The notes: generated by a model not told the origin, from the sequence alone. DNA of 55,634 nt from CAZNPW01 sp964575185 (GCA_964575185.1 CAZNPW010000020.1:1-55634); one strand, 5' to 3'; positions 32,908 through 43,257 are shown, counted from the stretch's first letter. Program-made: numbers and translations.

Positions 32908-33503
32908 TGTGGTTCCGCAAGCCCCCCTTCGCGCCGCGCCTGACCTTCGCGCCGCCCGTCGAAGCCCTCCTGCGCGAAACCTACGCGGGCGCGGGAACGA
33001 TCCTCGAATACGGCAGCGGCGGCTCGACCGCCGTCGCGGCGTCGCTCGGCAAGCCCGTCTGGGCGGTCGAAAGCGACGCCGCCTGGGCCGCGGGAATGCG
33101 CGGCTGGCTCGATGCGCAGCACCCCGGCCACCGCGTCACCGTGCTGCACGCCGACATCGGCCGCACCAAATCCTGGGGCCGGCCCCGCAACGCCGCCCGG
33201 ATGGCCGACTGGCACCTCTACCCCCTGTCGGTCTGGGACGACCCCGCCTTCCGCCACCCCGACGTGATCCTGATCGACGGCCGCTTCCGCGTGGCCTGCC
33301 TCGTCACCGCCATGCTGCGGATCACCCGGCCCGTCCGGGTGCTGTTCGACGACTACGCCGCGCGCCCCGAATACGCGGTGGCCGAACGCGCGGTCCGGCC
33401 CGCGCGGATCGTCGACCCGATGGCCGTGTTCGACCTGACCCCCGGCATGGCGCGGCCCGAAGACCTGACCTGGATGCTGGGCAGCTTCACCCGCTGGCGC
33501 TGA
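32907..33503 (+). CDS. SAM-dependent methyltransferase-like protein
   Basis: This 198-residue protein has a Rossmann-like start, ETYAGAGTILEYGSGGSTAVAASLGKPVWAVESDAAWA, where EYGSGGST fits the SAM-binding motif I and VESD motif II. HPDVILIDGRFRVACLVTAMLRI and RVLFDDYAARPEY resemble motifs of glycan-linked methyltransferase-like proteins seen in Rhodobacterales clusters. It overlaps the GT2 stop by one base. Catalytic activity is not proven by the sequence. Confidence 0.75.
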   Translation: MWFRKPPFAPRLTFAPPVEALLRETYAGAGTILEYGSGGSTAVAASLGKPVWAVESDAAWAAGMRGWLDAQHPGHRVTVLHADIGRTKSWGRPRNAARMADWHLYPLSVWDDPAFRHPDVILIDGRFRVACLVTAMLRITRPVRVLFDDYAARPEYAVAERAVRPARIVDPMAVFDLTPGMARPEDLTWMLGSFTRWR

Positions 33504-33547
33504 GCCGGGCCGCAGGCCACCTGGCCGTGACCTCGCCGCGATCCCCC

Positions 33548-33576
33548 GTGAAACCCCGCCGCCGAACGCCTATCTT
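33548..33576 (+). promoter_or_regulatory. Predicted peroxiredoxin promoter
   Basis: GTGAAA (33548-33553) and TATCTT (33571-33576) stand 17 bases apart, with the expected start near 33583, 30 bases upstream of the start codon. No OxyR-type palindrome was recognised. Confidence 0.45.
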
Positions 33577-33612
33577 GCCCCTGCAGCGATTCCCGCAGCA
33601 CGAGGTCTGTCC

Positions 33613-34269
33613 ATGTCCCTCCGCATCAACGATACCGCCCCCGACTTCACCGCCGACTCGACCGCCGGCACGATCCGCTTCCACGACTGGCTCGGCGACG
33701 GCTATGGCATCCTCTTCAGCCATCCCAAGGACTTCACCCCGGTCTGCACGACCGAGTTCGCGGCGGTGGCCCAGCTCGCGGCCGAGTGGAGCAGGCGCAA
33801 CACCAGGGTCATCGGCGTCAGCGTCGACCGCGTGGCCGATCACCAGAAATGGAAGCACGACATCGAGGCCTTCGGCGGCGCGCCCGCCGACTTCCCGATG
33901 ATCGACGACATCGACCTCGCCGTCTCCAAGGCCTACGACATGCTGCCCGCCGACTACTACCTGCCGTCCGAAGGCCGCGCCCCCGCCCACACCGCCACCG
34001 TCCGCACCGTCTACATCATCGGCCCGGACAAGAAGGTGCGGCTGTCGATGACCTACCCGATGAGCGTCGGCCGCAACTTCGCCGAGATCCTGCGCGCCCT
34101 CGACGCCGTCCGCGCCACCGACGGCGTGCCGCTCGCCGCGCCCGCGAACTGGCAGCCCGGCCAGGACATGATCGTCGCGCTGTCGCTGAACGACGCCCAG
34201 GCGCGCGAGCGGTTCGGCGAGCTCGACATCCGGCTACCCTACCTGCGCTTCGCCAAGGCCCCTGCCTAA
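33613..34269 (+). CDS. 1-Cys peroxiredoxin (Prx6 type)
   Basis: This 218-residue peroxidase reduces hydrogen peroxide and organic peroxides. The peroxidatic cysteine is Cys45 in HPKDFTPVCTTEF, and no second resolving cysteine is present, which defines the 1-Cys group. The Prx6-type C-terminal arm is present (SVGRNFAEILRALDAVRATDGVPLAAPANWQPGQDMIVA). Its last 36 bases overlap the 3' end of the converging rsmA gene. Confidence 0.94.
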   Translation: MSLRINDTAPDFTADSTAGTIRFHDWLGDGYGILFSHPKDFTPVCTTEFAAVAQLAAEWSRRNTRVIGVSVDRVADHQKWKHDIEAFGGAPADFPMIDDIDLAVSKAYDMLPADYYLPSEGRAPAHTATVRTVYIIGPDKKVRLSMTYPMSVGRNFAEILRALDAVRATDGVPLAAPANWQPGQDMIVALSLNDAQARERFGELDIRLPYLRFAKAPA

Positions 34270-35094
34270 CCCCCGCGCCAGCGCGCAGAAGGCCTCGAGC
34301 CCCACCTCCTCGGCCCGGGCCGCGGGGTCGATCCCGGCCGCGCGCAGCCGGTCCCCGATGTCGGGCGCAAACGCCTTCAGCGACGACCGCAGCATCTTCC
34401 GCCGCTGCCCGAAGGCCGCCGCCGTCATCCGCTGAAGCACGCCCGCATCCGCCGGAAAGCGCGGCGCGGGCAGGGCGGCCAGATGCACCACCGCCGAATG
34501 CACCTTCGGCGGGGGCGTGAAGGCCTCGGGCGGCAGGGTCAGCACGACCCGCGCGTCGCTGCGCCACTGCGCCAGGATCGCCAGCCGCCCATAGGCGTCC
34601 TCGCCCGGCCGCGCCACGATCCGCGCCGCGACCTCGCGTTGGAACATCAGAGTCAGGCTGACCCAGAAGGGCGGCCAGACCGCGGGCGTCAGCCAGCGGA
34701 CCAAAAGCGCGGTGCCCACGTTGTAGGGCAGGTTCGCCACCACCCTGACCGGCGGCGTCAGCCGCGCCGCCGCATCCACCTCCAGCGCGTCGCCCTGAAC
34801 CACGGTCAGCCGCCCCGGATAGGCCGCCGCGACCTCGGCCAGCGCGGGCAGGCAGCGCGCATCCTTCTCCACCGCCAGCACATGCCGCGCGCCCGCGGCC
34901 AGCAGCCCCCGCGTCAGCCCCCCGGGCCCCGGCCCGACCTCGAGCACGTCGGCCCCCGCCAGATCCCCCGCCGCGCGGGCGATCCGCGCCGTGAGGTTCA
35001 GGTCGAGGATGAAGTTCTGCCCCAGCGCCTTGCGCGCGGCCAGGTCATGCGCGCGGATCACCTCGCGCAAGGGCGGCAGGCCGTCGCTGCTCAT
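34234..35094 (-). CDS. rsmA: 16S rRNA (adenine1518-N6/adenine1519-N6)-dimethyltransferase
   Basis: This 286-residue enzyme dimethylates two adjacent adenines in helix 45 of 16S rRNA. Motifs are the KALGQNFILDLN start, SAM motif I LEVGPGPGGLTRGLL, VEKDARCLP, the catalytic NLPYNVGTALL motif and MFQREVAARI. FGQRRKMLRSSL in the C-terminal domain is typical. The end (LGRGLGEAQVG) reaches past the usual family end into the peroxiredoxin gene on the other strand. The start overlaps the pdxA stop (ATGA). Confidence 0.95.
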   Translation of the reverse strand: MSSDGLPPLREVIRAHDLAARKALGQNFILDLNLTARIARAAGDLAGADVLEVGPGPGGLTRGLLAAGARHVLAVEKDARCLPALAEVAAAYPGRLTVVQGDALEVDAAARLTPPVRVVANLPYNVGTALLVRWLTPAVWPPFWVSLTLMFQREVAARIVARPGEDAYGRLAILAQWRSDARVVLTLPPEAFTPPPKVHSAVVHLAALPAPRFPADAGVLQRMTAAAFGQRRKMLRSSLKAFAPDIGDRLRAAGIDPAARAEEVGLEAFCALARGLGRGLGEAQVG

Positions 35095-36101
35095 GCCCCC
35101 TCATCTTCCCTCAAATATCCCGGGGGTGCGGGGGCTGGCCCCCGCGCGCGCCGCAAGGCCATCCCCCGGGCCATCCGCAGCGCCGCCACCAGGCTCGTCG
35201 CATCCGCCACCCCGCGCCCGGCGATGCCGAAGGCCGTGCCGTGGTCGGGCGAGGTGCGCACGAAGGGCAGCCCCAGCGTCACGTTCACCCCGCTGGCGAA
35301 GTCGATCGTCTTGATCGGGATCAGCGCCTGGTCGTGGTACATGCAGATCGCCGCGTCATAGCCCGCCCGCGCCGCGGGGTGGAACATCGTGTCGGCCGCC
35401 AGCGGGCCGGTCAGGTCGAACCCCTCGGCCCGCAGCCGGTCGAGCACCGGGGCGATCACCGCGATCTCCTCGTGCCCGATCTTGCCGCCCTCCCCGGCAT
35501 GTGGGTTCAGCCCCGCCACCGCCAGCCGCGGCGCTGCGATCCCGAAATCCTGCACCAGCCCCGCGCGGGTCACGCGGATGACCTCCTCCAGCAGCCCCGG
35601 CGTCAGCCGCGCGGGCACCTCGGCCAGCGGCACGTGGATCGTCGCGGGCACCACCCGCAGCCCGTCGCAGGCGAGCATCATCACCGCAGGCCCGCCGCCC
35701 GCCAGATGCGCGAGATACTCGGTATGCCCCGGAAAGGCGAAGCCCGCGCCGTCGATCAGCACCTGCTTCGCGATCGGCGCGGCGCAGACCGCCGCGACCT
35801 CGCCCGCCTGCACCAGCCGCACCGCCCGCGCGACCACCTCGACCACCGCGCCCGCGTTCTCCGGGTCGGGCCGGCCCGGCACGGCGGGCTTCGGGAATGC
35901 GTGCGGCAGCACCCCCATCCGCCCCGGCGGCACCGGGTCCCCCGCGCGCGCCACCTCGGTCACCGGCGTGCCCGGGGGCAGGTGGCGGGGGTCGCCCAGC
36001 CAGACGAAGCGCACCCCGCAGCCCAGCGCCTTCGCCGCGATCTCCGGCCCGATCCCCGCCGGATCGCCGCAGGTCAGCGCGACGGGCGCCTCAGGGCGCA
36101 C
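35091..36101 (-). CDS. pdxA: 4-hydroxythreonine-4-phosphate dehydrogenase
   Basis: This 336-residue enzyme of pyridoxal-phosphate synthesis oxidises 4-phospho-hydroxythreonine. Signatures are ALTCGDPAGIGPEI near the start and the three metal-binding histidines in FPGHTEYLAHL, AGLNPHAGEGG and CMYHDQALIPIK. VRTSPDHGTAFGIAG lies near the C-terminus. The start is GTG at 36101, overlapping surA by 11 bases. The last ~16 residues (GPAPAPPGYLREDEGA) are encoded by a dispersed repeat. Confidence 0.94.
   Translation of the reverse strand: MRPEAPVALTCGDPAGIGPEIAAKALGCGVRFVWLGDPRHLPPGTPVTEVARAGDPVPPGRMGVLPHAFPKPAVPGRPDPENAGAVVEVVARAVRLVQAGEVAAVCAAPIAKQVLIDGAGFAFPGHTEYLAHLAGGGPAVMMLACDGLRVVPATIHVPLAEVPARLTPGLLEEVIRVTRAGLVQDFGIAAPRLAVAGLNPHAGEGGKIGHEEIAVIAPVLDRLRAEGFDLTGPLAADTMFHPAARAGYDAAICMYHDQALIPIKTIDFASGVNVTLGLPFVRTSPDHGTAFGIAGRGVADATSLVAALRMARGMALRRARGPAPAPPGYLREDEGA
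35096..35143 (-). repeat. Dispersed REP-like element, copy 2 (inside the pdxA 3' end)
   Basis: Read on the minus strand this is GGGGGCCAGCCCCCGCAC, then CCCCGGGATATTTGAGGG, then AAGATGAGGG. It matches the element at 646-693 along nearly its whole length. Here it is coding: it supplies the C-terminal residues of PdxA and runs up to the overlapping pdxA stop and rsmA start. Confidence 0.6.
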
Positions 36102-37335
36102 GGATCCAGGTCTCGGCCCGCAGCTTGCCGAGGTCGCGCTCGGCCAGGAGCCCGAGCTTCTGGTTGACCAGCGCCTCGCGGATGCGGCCGCGGTCGGGAC
36201 CGTCTGCCGGAGCGGCGTCGGCCCCGGTCGCGAGCGGCACCTCCGCATCGGCCGGCGCGGGCAGGGCGGACCGCTGGCACAGCATCACCACCACCCGCGC
36301 CGAGCCGTCGACGACCGACGTGATCTCGTTCGCATCGAGACCCGCCAGCGCGGTCGCAAGGTTCGCGGGAACCGCCGTCGCCGGGGCCGTGGTGACCTTC
36401 AGCACCGCCTCGCTCGCCGCCCCCGGCTCGCGGTAGAGGTCGGTGCAGCGGTCGGTGCGGGCGCGGATCGCCGCGACCGCCGCCTCGGCCCCCGCGTCGT
36501 TCGGGATGACATACTCGGCCCATTCGAGCTGCAGCCCCTGCGGCGGCGGCCCGGCCGTCTCCTCGATGTCGCGCAGCTGGAACAGCACCACCGCGCCCTG
36601 CACCTGCACCGGCTCGCTGACCTGCCCCGGGTCGAGCGGCAGGAGCAGCGACACCAGTTGCGGCGGCAGGTTCTGCGCGGGCAGCCAGTCGATCACCCCG
36701 CCCGCCGCGGCCGAGGGGCTGGCCGAAAACGCCCGCGCGGCGGCGGCGAAGCTGTCGCCGCCCTGGATCCCGGCGCGGATCGCGTTGGCCCGGTCGATCA
36801 CCGCGGCCTCCTGCCCGGGCTCCGCCGGCAGCACCAGCTCCGACAGCAGCAGCCGCAGGCTGACCTCGCGTGCGCCGCGCCCGATCTCGCGGTCGATCTC
36901 GGTCTCGCTGACGCTGACCTGTCCCAGATAGCGCGCCCGCACGATCTCGCGCCACACGAGACCGGCGGAGACGAAGTCGCGGAAGGTCTCGGGCGCGACG
37001 CCGCCGTCGGCCAGCGCCGCAGTGAACTGCTCGAGCGTCAGGTTCGCGCGCCCGGCGAACTCCGCCAGCCCGGCCTGCACCTGCTCGTCCGTCAGCGCGA
37101 TGCCGAGGCGTTCGGCCTCGATCAGGCGCAGCTTGTCGTCGATCAGCGCCGCGCGCGCGCCCGCGACCGGATCGCCCGGCTGGCGCAGGAGCCGCAGGAA
37201 CTCCGCCCGTTGCGCAAGCTCCCACGCGGTGATGACCCGGTCGCCCACCCGCAGCACGGCGGCATAGGGGTTGTCCCGCGCCGCCGCCGGGGAGCCGAGC
37301 GCCAGCGCGCAGGCCAGGATCAGTCGCTTCAGCAC
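36091..37335 (-). CDS. surA: Periplasmic chaperone/peptidyl-prolyl isomerase SurA
   Basis: This 414-residue periplasmic chaperone helps outer-membrane proteins such as LptD to fold. A signal peptide (LKRLILACALALGSPAAA) is followed by the SurA N-domain (NPYAAVLRVGDRVITAWELAQRAEFL) and one parvulin-like domain around residues 165-265 (VSLRLLLSELVLP, FAAAARAFSASPSAAAGGVIDWLPAQNLPPQL). The C-terminal helix returns at the end (RIREALVNQKLGLLAERDLGKLRAETWI). The GTG start at 37335 was chosen because the signal peptide begins there. It lies between lptD (gap of 10 bases) and pdxA. Confidence 0.9.
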   Translation of the reverse strand: MLKRLILACALALGSPAAARDNPYAAVLRVGDRVITAWELAQRAEFLRLLRQPGDPVAGARAALIDDKLRLIEAERLGIALTDEQVQAGLAEFAGRANLTLEQFTAALADGGVAPETFRDFVSAGLVWREIVRARYLGQVSVSETEIDREIGRGAREVSLRLLLSELVLPAEPGQEAAVIDRANAIRAGIQGGDSFAAAARAFSASPSAAAGGVIDWLPAQNLPPQLVSLLLPLDPGQVSEPVQVQGAVVLFQLRDIEETAGPPPQGLQLEWAEYVIPNDAGAEAAVAAIRARTDRCTDLYREPGAASEAVLKVTTAPATAVPANLATALAGLDANEITSVVDGSARVVVMLCQRSALPAPADAEVPLATGADAAPADGPDRGRIREALVNQKLGLLAERDLGKLRAETWIRAP

Positions 37336-37345
37336 ACGCGCCCCC

Positions 37346-39463
37346 TCACTTGCGGCATCCCTGCGCCGACCCCGCCGCTGCACCGCCGCCGAAGCCCAGC
37401 AGATCGACCGAAAGGCCGATGTCGGTCGACCGCCGCACGGCACCCGCCGAGGTAAACCTGCGCGACAGCGAAAGGTCAACCAGGATGCATTCGGTGCGAT
37501 ATTCCAGGCCGAGACCCGCGATCGTGCCCTGCTGCGCCGCGAAGTCGTAGCTGCCCGAGAACTTGCCCGTCCAGTTGCCGGTCAGGCCGTAGCGGGTGTC
37601 GAACACGAGCTCCGAGATCGGCTGCGGCCGGTTCTCGAACGCGTCGGCCACCACCCAGACATAGGACGCGGCAATGCCGAAGCGGTCGCGCTGCACGTCG
37701 ATCCGGGTCTCCGACTTGGTCGCGTCGAGATCGCTGCCGAAGATCGCGCGGCTGATGATCCGCGCCCCGCCCGGTGCGGTCCAGCGGCCCGCGACCAGCC
37801 AGTCCGACGCCGCCCCGTCGAGGCCCGAGGCACGGCCGAACTGGTCCCGGTCGCGGTCGCGCAGCACCCGGCCCATCGCCAGCGCCACGGTCGTGCCGTC
37901 GGCACCGATGCGCGTCCAGGTCAGGCCGAGGTTCGCCCGCGGCCCGCGTTCCACCGCGTCGCTGCCGGGGAAACGGTCGATCGCGAACAGGTTGCCCTCG
38001 TCGAACTCCACCAGCACCGAATCCTCGTTCGGGATCGCGGCGAGCGCGGCGGGCGCGGCGACGATCTGCAGCACCGGCTCGATCACCTGCGTCGCGCGCG
38101 CGCCGCGGCGGAGCCAGGGCCAGCGCAGCTCGACCGCCGCGGCCCCGTGCAGCCGTGTGGTCTGGCCGCCGACCGCGGGATCCTGCGCGATGCTGTAGAG
38201 GTCGGCCGCACCTTCGGCGGCGACGGCAAGCTCGATCCCGGCACCGGTCTGCCAGGCCCGCCGCCAGTCGATCCGCACCGATCCGCGCGCCACGTCGCGG
38301 CCGTCGCTGATGCCGTCGCCGTTGCTGTCGGTCAGGCCCTCCGAGGTGCGCAGGCGGGTGTCGGTCTGGAACCGCAACCCGCCCTCGCCGCCCAGCGGGC
38401 CGCCCGAAAAGCGGCGGGACAGGGTCAGGCCGCTGACCACCGACGGCAACTGGCTGTCGACGTCGCCCTCGCGCAGCGAGTTGAAGGCGATCACCCGCGC
38501 GGCGATGAACTCGTTCCGCCGGGTGCGGGTGATCTCGATCCGGCTGTCCAGCCGGTCGCGGTTGGTGATGCCGTAGTCCAGCAGGTAGGCCGGGTCCGAC
38601 ACCGCCTCGATGCCGAAGGAAAGCTCGAAATCGCGCGGCAGGGCAAAGCCGCCGGTGGCGAAGACGTAGCCGCGGGTGCCCTCGACCAGGCGGTCCTGCG
38701 TGACCGCGCCGTCGACCTGCAGGCGGCCGGTGCGGAAGGCCTGCCGCCAGCGCAGCTCCACCGTGCGGCCGTTGCGGGCGGTGACGTAGGGCGTCAGCGT
38801 CAGGTCGCGGCTGGGGCCGAGCGCGATGAAGTAGGGCAGCTTGACCCCGGTGCCGAGCGCCGATGTCGTGCGCAGCGACGGCGCGAGAAGGCCGGTCGCG
38901 CGGTCCAGCGTCGGATCGGGCAGCCGCAGCCGGGGGATGAAGGCCACCGGCACCCCGCCCAGGCGGAACTGCGCGTTCTCGAAATAGAGCTGGCGCTCCT
39001 GCTGGTCGTGCACCACGCGGGTCGCGCGGATCTCCCACAGCGGCGTCTGGCTGCCGGCGCAGATGCGGCAGGAACTCGCGATGGTGTTGGACAGCTCGGT
39101 GTAGCGTCCGCCGGCCCGGCGCAGCTCGGCCGCGGCGAGCTGGAGCTGCGCGTCCAGCACCATGCGGGCGCTCGTCAGGATGCCTTCGGTCAGGTCGGCG
39201 CGCAGCTGTGCCTGGTCGGCGAGGATCAGCGTGCCCCGGTCGTCGGTCAGCACGATGGGGCCGGTGATCGCCAGCGTGCCCGCCGCCCGGTCGTAGACGA
39301 TGCCCTGCGCCCGCAGGCGGGTGCCGCGGTAGAGCACCTCGACGTTCCCGGTGGCGACGAGGCGGCTGTCGGCCTCGATCCGCAGGTCGTCCGACACCAG
39401 CGTCGCGCGTTCCTGCGCGACGGCGGCAAAGGGCAGAAGCAGGACCAGAAGGAACCAGCGCAT
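37346..39463 (-). CDS. lptD: LPS-assembly protein LptD
   Basis: This 705-residue outer-membrane translocon inserts lipopolysaccharide into the outer leaflet. A signal peptide (RWFLLVLLLPFAAVAQ) precedes the OstA/LptA-like jellyroll domain (about residues 20-130: DDLRIEADSRLVATGNVEVLYRG). The C-terminal beta-barrel shows the alternating pattern of outer-membrane strands. Cysteines Cys132 and Cys135 in SSCRICAG and a late Cys in YRTECILVDL are candidates for the disulfides needed by LptD. The start overlaps the lptG stop (TGATG). Confidence 0.95.
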   Translation of the reverse strand: MRWFLLVLLLPFAAVAQERATLVSDDLRIEADSRLVATGNVEVLYRGTRLRAQGIVYDRAAGTLAITGPIVLTDDRGTLILADQAQLRADLTEGILTSARMVLDAQLQLAAAELRRAGGRYTELSNTIASSCRICAGSQTPLWEIRATRVVHDQQERQLYFENAQFRLGGVPVAFIPRLRLPDPTLDRATGLLAPSLRTTSALGTGVKLPYFIALGPSRDLTLTPYVTARNGRTVELRWRQAFRTGRLQVDGAVTQDRLVEGTRGYVFATGGFALPRDFELSFGIEAVSDPAYLLDYGITNRDRLDSRIEITRTRRNEFIAARVIAFNSLREGDVDSQLPSVVSGLTLSRRFSGGPLGGEGGLRFQTDTRLRTSEGLTDSNGDGISDGRDVARGSVRIDWRRAWQTGAGIELAVAAEGAADLYSIAQDPAVGGQTTRLHGAAAVELRWPWLRRGARATQVIEPVLQIVAAPAALAAIPNEDSVLVEFDEGNLFAIDRFPGSDAVERGPRANLGLTWTRIGADGTTVALAMGRVLRDRDRDQFGRASGLDGAASDWLVAGRWTAPGGARIISRAIFGSDLDATKSETRIDVQRDRFGIAASYVWVVADAFENRPQPISELVFDTRYGLTGNWTGKFSGSYDFAAQQGTIAGLGLEYRTECILVDLSLSRRFTSAGAVRRSTDIGLSVDLLGFGGGAAAGSAQGCRK

Positions 39464-40554
39464 CAGCCGTCTTCCAGGTGCAGAAGCAGGCCCAGGGCCA
39501 GCATCGCCGCCGCGGCCGGGGGCGTCCAGGCGGCCAGCGCCACGGGGATCTGTCCATTCTCGCCAAGCACCTGCGCGAAGTTGCGCAGGAAGAAGATGAA
39601 GAACCCCGCGGCCAGCGCCAGCATCACCATCCGCCCCACGCCCCCCGCGCGCGCATGCCGCATGGTGAAGCCTGCCGCGACCAGCACCATGGCGGCGAGC
39701 AACAGCGGCAGGGCCAGCTCCATCTGATACCACACCCGATAGGCCCGGGCGTTGAACCCCGCCCGCTCCAGCCCCGCGATGAAGGCGGGCAGGTCCCAGA
39801 TGGCGATCGCCTGCGCCGCGCCGAAGCTGTCGCGGATCGTCGCGGCGGTCAGGTCCGACGGCAGCCGCAGCCCGTCCCGGGGAGCGGCGGCGGTGGCGGC
39901 GGGGTTCGCCGCCGTCAGGTCCCACTGCCGCGCGCCGGTCAGCACCCAGGCCCCGGGTTCCAGCCGCGCCTCCGCCGCTTCGGTCCGCGTCACGGGCGCG
40001 CCGCTGCCCGCGAAGGTCACGAAGCTCGCGCCATAGAGCACGGTCCCCTCGGCGTTGGCGCGCGCCGCGCGGATCACCGTCTGGCCCAGGTCGTCGCCCT
40101 GCCGCAGCCACAGCCCCTCGGCGCTGATCGACAGCACCGATCCGCCCCGCGCGATGGCGAGCAGCCGGTCGTATTCGCGCGTCGTCGCCGCCACCAGCGG
40201 GTTCATCACCGCGACCGCGAGCGCCCCCAAGAGCAGCGCCGCCGTCACCGGCGCGAGCAGGAACCGCAGCCCCGACCGCCCCGCGGCGCGGATCACCACC
40301 AGCTCGGACGACCGCGCGAGGCCCACGAACAGCGCCACCGCCGCGATGACGAGGATCAGCGGCAGGATGCGATACAGGCTTTCGGGCACGTTCATCAGGC
40401 TCAGCCGCGCGGCCTCCCACAGCCCGAGATCGCGGTCGGAGAACCGCCGCAGCTGCTCGATCACGTCGATCAGCATCAGGATGCCGAAGAAGATCGCGAA
40501 GACCCGCGCCACCATCCAGGCGAAGCGCCGCGCGATGTAGAGGGACAGCGTCAT
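39463..40554 (-). CDS. lptG: LPS export ABC transporter permease LptG
   Basis: This 363-residue permease works with LptF and the LptB ATPase to pull LPS from the inner membrane. Membrane segments are clustered at both ends (YIARRFAWMVARVFAIFFGILMLIDVIEQL, YRILPLILVIAAVALFVGL, LPLLLAAMVLVAAGFTM, MLALAAGFFIFFL) around a periplasmic beta-jellyroll domain. SELVVIRAAGRSGLRFL is the usual coupling motif. It overlaps lptF (ATGA) and lptD. Confidence 0.94.
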   Translation of the reverse strand: MTLSLYIARRFAWMVARVFAIFFGILMLIDVIEQLRRFSDRDLGLWEAARLSLMNVPESLYRILPLILVIAAVALFVGLARSSELVVIRAAGRSGLRFLLAPVTAALLLGALAVAVMNPLVAATTREYDRLLAIARGGSVLSISAEGLWLRQGDDLGQTVIRAARANAEGTVLYGASFVTFAGSGAPVTRTEAAEARLEPGAWVLTGARQWDLTAANPAATAAAPRDGLRLPSDLTAATIRDSFGAAQAIAIWDLPAFIAGLERAGFNARAYRVWYQMELALPLLLAAMVLVAAGFTMRHARAGGVGRMVMLALAAGFFIFFLRNFAQVLGENGQIPVALAAWTPPAAAAMLALGLLLHLEDG

Positions 40555-41678
40555 GCCACGGCCCGCCGCGGCACCCGGCGCGGCGCCTGCGCCCACCACA
40601 GCAGGCCCGCGCCCGCGAGGATGCCGGCCCCGGGGGCGACATAGGCCAGCCCCCACAGCCCCTGCCGCAGCGCCACCCCGGCCATCGCGGTGTTCAGCAT
40701 CTGGATCAGGATCAGCAGCACCACCGCGAGCCCGATCTGCCGCCACAGGCCAAAGCGGCTGAACGCCCCCACCAGCAGCGCGGCGAACCCGATCAGGCTC
40801 GCCGCCAGCGCCAGCAGGGGCGTCGCGAAGCGCGAATGCAGCTCGTAGGCGAAGCCCGCCGGCGTGTCGCCCGTCTCGGCCAGCACCGCCGGGTCGGCGG
40901 CGATCAGGTCGGCCGTCGGCAGCGCGTCGGTATCGCGCCGGTCGGCCTGCGCTGCCGGGATCAGGCGGCCGAGGTCATAGGTGAAGTCGGCGAACCGCGT
41001 GACCCCCAGCCGCCCGCCCCCTGCCTGCGTCCCGGCGTCGAGCCGCTGCGCCATCCCGTCGAACATGATGAGCTTCGGGCCTTCGTCCGACCGCACCAGC
41101 AGCGCCCGCGCGGCGGTATAGGTCACCTGCGCGCCGCTTTGCCGCCCGTCCTGGAGGAAGACGTCGCGCAGCTCGCCGTTCGGGGTGATCTCGCGGATGT
41201 AGAAGGTGATGCCCTGTGCCGGGTGCATGAACCGCCCGTCCTGCAGGAAGCGCGCGGCGATGTTCTCGGATATCTCCGCGCTGCGGGCGGCGAGCGTGGC
41301 GCGGCTCGCCGGCACCAGCACGTGCATCAGCACCAGCATCATCGCCGCCACGGTCAGCCCGAACCACAGCACCGGGCGGGCCAGGCGGAAGGCCGAGAAC
41401 CCGGTCGCCTGCATGACGATCAGCTCGCTGTCGGCCGTGAGACGGTTCGCGACGTAGACGGCAGCGGCGAAGGCGGCGATGGGCAGCACCAGGCGGACGA
41501 CGTTCGGCAAGGTCAGCAGCGAGAACTCCAGGAACACGAGCGCCGACTGCCCGTCGCCGATGAGCTGGTCGAACAGCCCGACCGCCCGGTTGATCCAGTA
41601 GACGCCCACCAGCACCAGCGCGAAGAAGCCGAACAGCGCCATCAGCTGCGACAGAAGATAGCGGTCGAATCTCTGCAA
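40551..41678 (-). CDS. lptF: LPS export ABC transporter permease LptF
   Basis: This permease of about 375 residues is the partner of LptG. It has an N-terminal membrane region (QRFDRYLLSQLMALFGFFALVLVGVYWINRAVGLFDQLI), the SELIVMQATGFSAFRLA coupling motif, a periplasmic domain, and C-terminal spans (LLALAASLIGFAALLVGAFSRFG). The TTG at 41678 is preferred because family members start directly at this xRFDRYLLSQL block; an ATG at 41750 would add 24 residues of unlikely sequence. It leads the lptF-lptG-lptD-surA-pdxA-rsmA operon and is divergent from pepA. Confidence 0.9.
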   Translation of the reverse strand: MQRFDRYLLSQLMALFGFFALVLVGVYWINRAVGLFDQLIGDGQSALVFLEFSLLTLPNVVRLVLPIAAFAAAVYVANRLTADSELIVMQATGFSAFRLARPVLWFGLTVAAMMLVLMHVLVPASRATLAARSAEISENIAARFLQDGRFMHPAQGITFYIREITPNGELRDVFLQDGRQSGAQVTYTAARALLVRSDEGPKLIMFDGMAQRLDAGTQAGGGRLGVTRFADFTYDLGRLIPAAQADRRDTDALPTADLIAADPAVLAETGDTPAGFAYELHSRFATPLLALAASLIGFAALLVGAFSRFGLWRQIGLAVVLLILIQMLNTAMAGVALRQGLWGLAYVAPGAGILAGAGLLWWAQAPRRVPRRAVA

Positions 41679-41803
41679 CGGCGTCAGGTCCCCCGTGGTT
41701 GCGGGCAGGCTAGCGGAAAGCCCCGTCGCCGGAAACAGCGGTCTGGTCAAGCCATGGGGGCGCGGCTACGGTCCGCCCGAGTTTTCCCGGCCCGAGGTTT
41801 CCG

Positions 41804-43257
<1,454 letters not shown>

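Noticed and set aside
35145..35175. Repeat copy 2 as an intergenic terminator
   Set aside because: It lies within the pdxA frame, which stays open through it to the coupled rsmA start, and no T-run follows.
41679..41750. N-terminal extension of LptF from the ATG at 41750
   Set aside because: The 24 extra residues are not like LptF, and a TTG start right at the conserved RFDRYLLSQL block fits better; this stays a judgement without proteomic data.
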